The translations under genes and the position numbers were made by a program. A stretch of DNA of 6,669 nucleotides. It comes from Verrucomicrobiaceae bacterium (GTDB lineage Bacteria > Verrucomicrobiota > Verrucomicrobiia > Verrucomicrobiales > Verrucomicrobiaceae). The stretch spans positions 1 to 6,669 of the forward strand of contig JAGKWZ010000312.1 of NCBI GenBank assembly GCA_021151605.1, in the 5' to 3' direction. Numbering within the stretch: position 1 is the stretch's first letter; every line of letters starts with the position of its first letter. The notes beneath the pieces were generated by a model. It was not told the DNA's origin, made no database searches, and saw nothing but the letters and a program-made list of their open reading frames with translations. Positions 6,201 to 6,669 of this stretch are shown here, one piece after another.

Positions 6201-6669
6201 GCATGCTCACCCTCGGTGCCACCACCGGCATACGCACCGTGGCAGGTAGCCTGAACATCAATGCGGGCGGCACTGTGCGCTTTCGCCTCAACGGCACCAC
6301 CGCTGGCACGCAATACGACCAGCTCCGCCTCACCAGCGCCACCAGCAGCGTGACACTCGCGGGCGCACTCGATCTCGTCGCCGCGCCCGCCCTCGCCGCG
6401 GGCGGCACCTTCCGCCTCATCGACAACACCGGCACCAGTATCGCCGTCTCGGGCACCTTCAGCGGCCTGCCGGAGGGCGCGGAATTCTATGAAGACGCCC
6501 AGTGGTGGCGCATCACCTACACCGGTGGCACTGGTAACGACGTCGTGCTCACCCGCATCACGCCCACGCCATCGCAGACCTGGCAAAGCGCGAACTTCGG
6601 CACCAACGCAAACAATCCGCTCATCGCCGGCGACCTCGCTGATCCCGACAACGATGGCATTCCCAATCT
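3290..6669 (+). CDS. Secreted modular GH16 glycoside hydrolase with FN3, golvesin-like and autotransporter-type beta-strand repeats (3' end missing)
   Basis: One open frame of 1126 codons runs off the window. The start is ATG 3290: an in-frame TGA at 3284 rules out earlier starts, and GAGGG lies 14 nt upstream. Residues 1-27 are a signal peptide (hydrophobic 9-20, cleavage after AFA), so the product is exported. Residues 29-115 form a fibronectin type III domain. Residues 119-250 match the golvesin/xanthan-lyase CBD-like domain, ending in WVIADAVQFV. Residues 261-463 are a GH16 catalytic domain, from VTFVDEFDG to IANVRVW, with the beta-bulge motif ExDxxE intact: nucleophile E353, D355, acid/base E358. 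GH16 enzymes cleave beta-1,3/1,4-glucans or galactans such as laminarin, agar or carrageenan; the substrate is not clear here. From about residue 468 (GNWGTPSNW) to 1095 comes a Ser/Thr/Gly-rich beta-helix-like region with several autotransporter-associated repeats. Residues 1118-1126 (DPDNDGIPN) begin a thrombospondin-3-like tail. A C-terminal anchor, if any, lies outside. Confidence 0.93.
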   Translation, partial: MPDLAFLRILVLLTLAMLAMPGGVAFAVPPAPAHLMPTAPALAGQVGLTWNAALGATSYSVKRATAAAGPFTTISSPTATSFTDTTAVAGTRYYYRVTAVDGTGEGAASLTISTTPSIVVDNASPSGVTLTGTWTASTAIAGFYSTNYLLDGNTGSTGGKSVRFTPTLPFAGRYDVFMRWSSDASRATNAPVDVNATAGTTFMRVNQQTNGGTWVKLGAFDFAAGTTGNVLLRNDGANNWVIADAVQFVLNEQPLPGYTQVTFVDEFDGAAYNAAAWSVYDSRPNNAVSGGQLHLGTTWDGTNWVEGGLYTSQFMQRFGYYETVMQVGRDDGLNNAFWLLTPNSVSNNVDSLEIDITEAHYHDEHHMNVHDWKPVHVGSGTTLAVPGIYPGYHTVGLEWSMDGVLRWYWDGALVRTMTASQLAGYENMTPMQVMFSTKVIPFAGTPGPLLDGSSMDIANVRVWMKPGWGGALDGNWGTPSNWGPDGVPAAGEAAIFNRATTRTTVSMAGDKSVKELYFSTPECPAMMLAAGSFKILLGALASGTGVGGIVVNGDVTTAQTINTAIQAQNPLTFANYSTASTAALNINSVLTSTATGRPLTLAGNGRVTINSAIGSSFGTITKVNSGAAWLTNANAFTGTLDIQNGRVVISHSDALGATAGETTVTSGASLSLAGGVSVTNAETVHLSGNGETGMSGALDVEDSSAVSFSGVLVMDAAARIGSGSGTGTLTLASNLDTTAGAFALSFAGSGTTIVNGAVSGAGNVTKTGAGTLRLNGIASHTGGTTVSQGILITNLSSLPSAVVNNATLVFDDATDQTVSNNWGGTGTYLKQGAGTLTFAGTMSTPGTLELQAGMVKLGAGERFNSSLDLTVNAGAIFDLNAFSETLGPVVLVGGSIVNSTGSSSQFLAGSSYDVRSGTISARLGGSATLTKTTSDNVTLSGANSFTGGSIVQAGTLDLAGSLNSSITVAGGMLTLGATTGIRTVAGSLNINAGGTVRFRLNGTTAGTQYDQLRLTSATSSVTLAGALDLVAAPALAAGGTFRLIDNTGTSIAVSGTFSGLPEGAEFYEDAQWWRITYTGGTGNDVVLTRITPTPSQTWQSANFGTNANNPLIAGDLADPDNDGIPN
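5129..6163 (+). repeat. Autotransporter-associated beta-strand (PATR-type) repeats within the GH16 protein
   Basis: Degenerate protein repeats of about 32-37 residues follow the PATR pattern GxGxLTKxGxGTLTLxGxNxYTGGTxVxxGTL. The best copy is residues 758-791 (5561-5662), with SGAGNVTKTGAGTLRLNG, then HTGGTTVSQGIL. A second begins near residue 823 (5756) with GTYLKQGAGTLTFAG. A third is residues 924-958 (6059-6163) with LTKTTSDNVTLSGANSFTGG. A weaker first copy covers residues 614-650 (5129-5239). Such repeats build passenger beta-helices of surface proteins and here probably form a stalk or display scaffold. The DNA copies have diverged, so recent duplication is not seen. Confidence 0.75.

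Noticed and set aside
4895..6586. Several long minus-strand open frames opposite the repeat region
   Set aside because: Low-complexity Ala/Val/Pro or Gly/Ala/Glu translations antisense to a continuous repeat-bearing frame; a product of high GC content.

Overview
The window looks like chromosomal DNA from a GC-rich bacterium, most likely of the Verrucomicrobiota (Prosthecobacter/Verrucomicrobium-like). This is an inference. It rests on a secreted polysaccharide-degrading protein joined to autotransporter-type beta-strand repeats, with a DPDNDGIPN-type tail that recalls large secreted proteins of that phylum; on a small histone-H1-like Lys/Ala protein; and on mostly weak or absent Shine-Dalgarno sequences.

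Positions 1-1820 read leftward. In transcription order they hold a small very basic protein with an acidic tail (1820-1584), ribosomal protein bS16 (rpsP, 1425-1174), a KhpA-type KH-domain RNA-binding protein (from 1087 or 1117 to 767) and a GntR/FCD transcription regulator (766-92). A strong intrinsic terminator sits between rpsP and khpA, so khpA and the regulator probably depend on read-through. The khpA stop abuts the regulator start (TAAATG), which suggests translational coupling. The usual rimM and trmD genes do not follow khpA. The basic-protein gene and rpsP share a promoter-like motif (CTTGATT, 17-nt spacer, ACTMTCC) at similar distances upstream.

Positions 1821-1944 are a divergent intergenic region. 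Riboflavin synthase (ribE) follows at 1945-2553 on the plus strand, apart from any other riboflavin gene in view.

Positions 2554-3289 contain no convincing gene. They hold short fragmentary frames, a perfect 9-bp inverted repeat (2995-3021), and a 166-bp palindromic element at 3040-3205. That element has about 23-bp terminal inverted repeats, a central hairpin at its exact midpoint and TA at both ends, as expected of a MITE of the IS630/Tc1 type.

Positions 3290-6669 are one uninterrupted plus-strand gene that runs off the window (1126 codons seen). It encodes a secreted modular protein: signal peptide, fibronectin type III domain, golvesin/xanthan-lyase CBD-like domain, GH16 glycoside hydrolase with an intact ExDxxE catalytic motif, a long beta-strand-repeat region, and the beginning of a calcium-binding-like tail. 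Its codon usage shifts from G-ending to C-ending along its length, which suggests that the modules have different histories.
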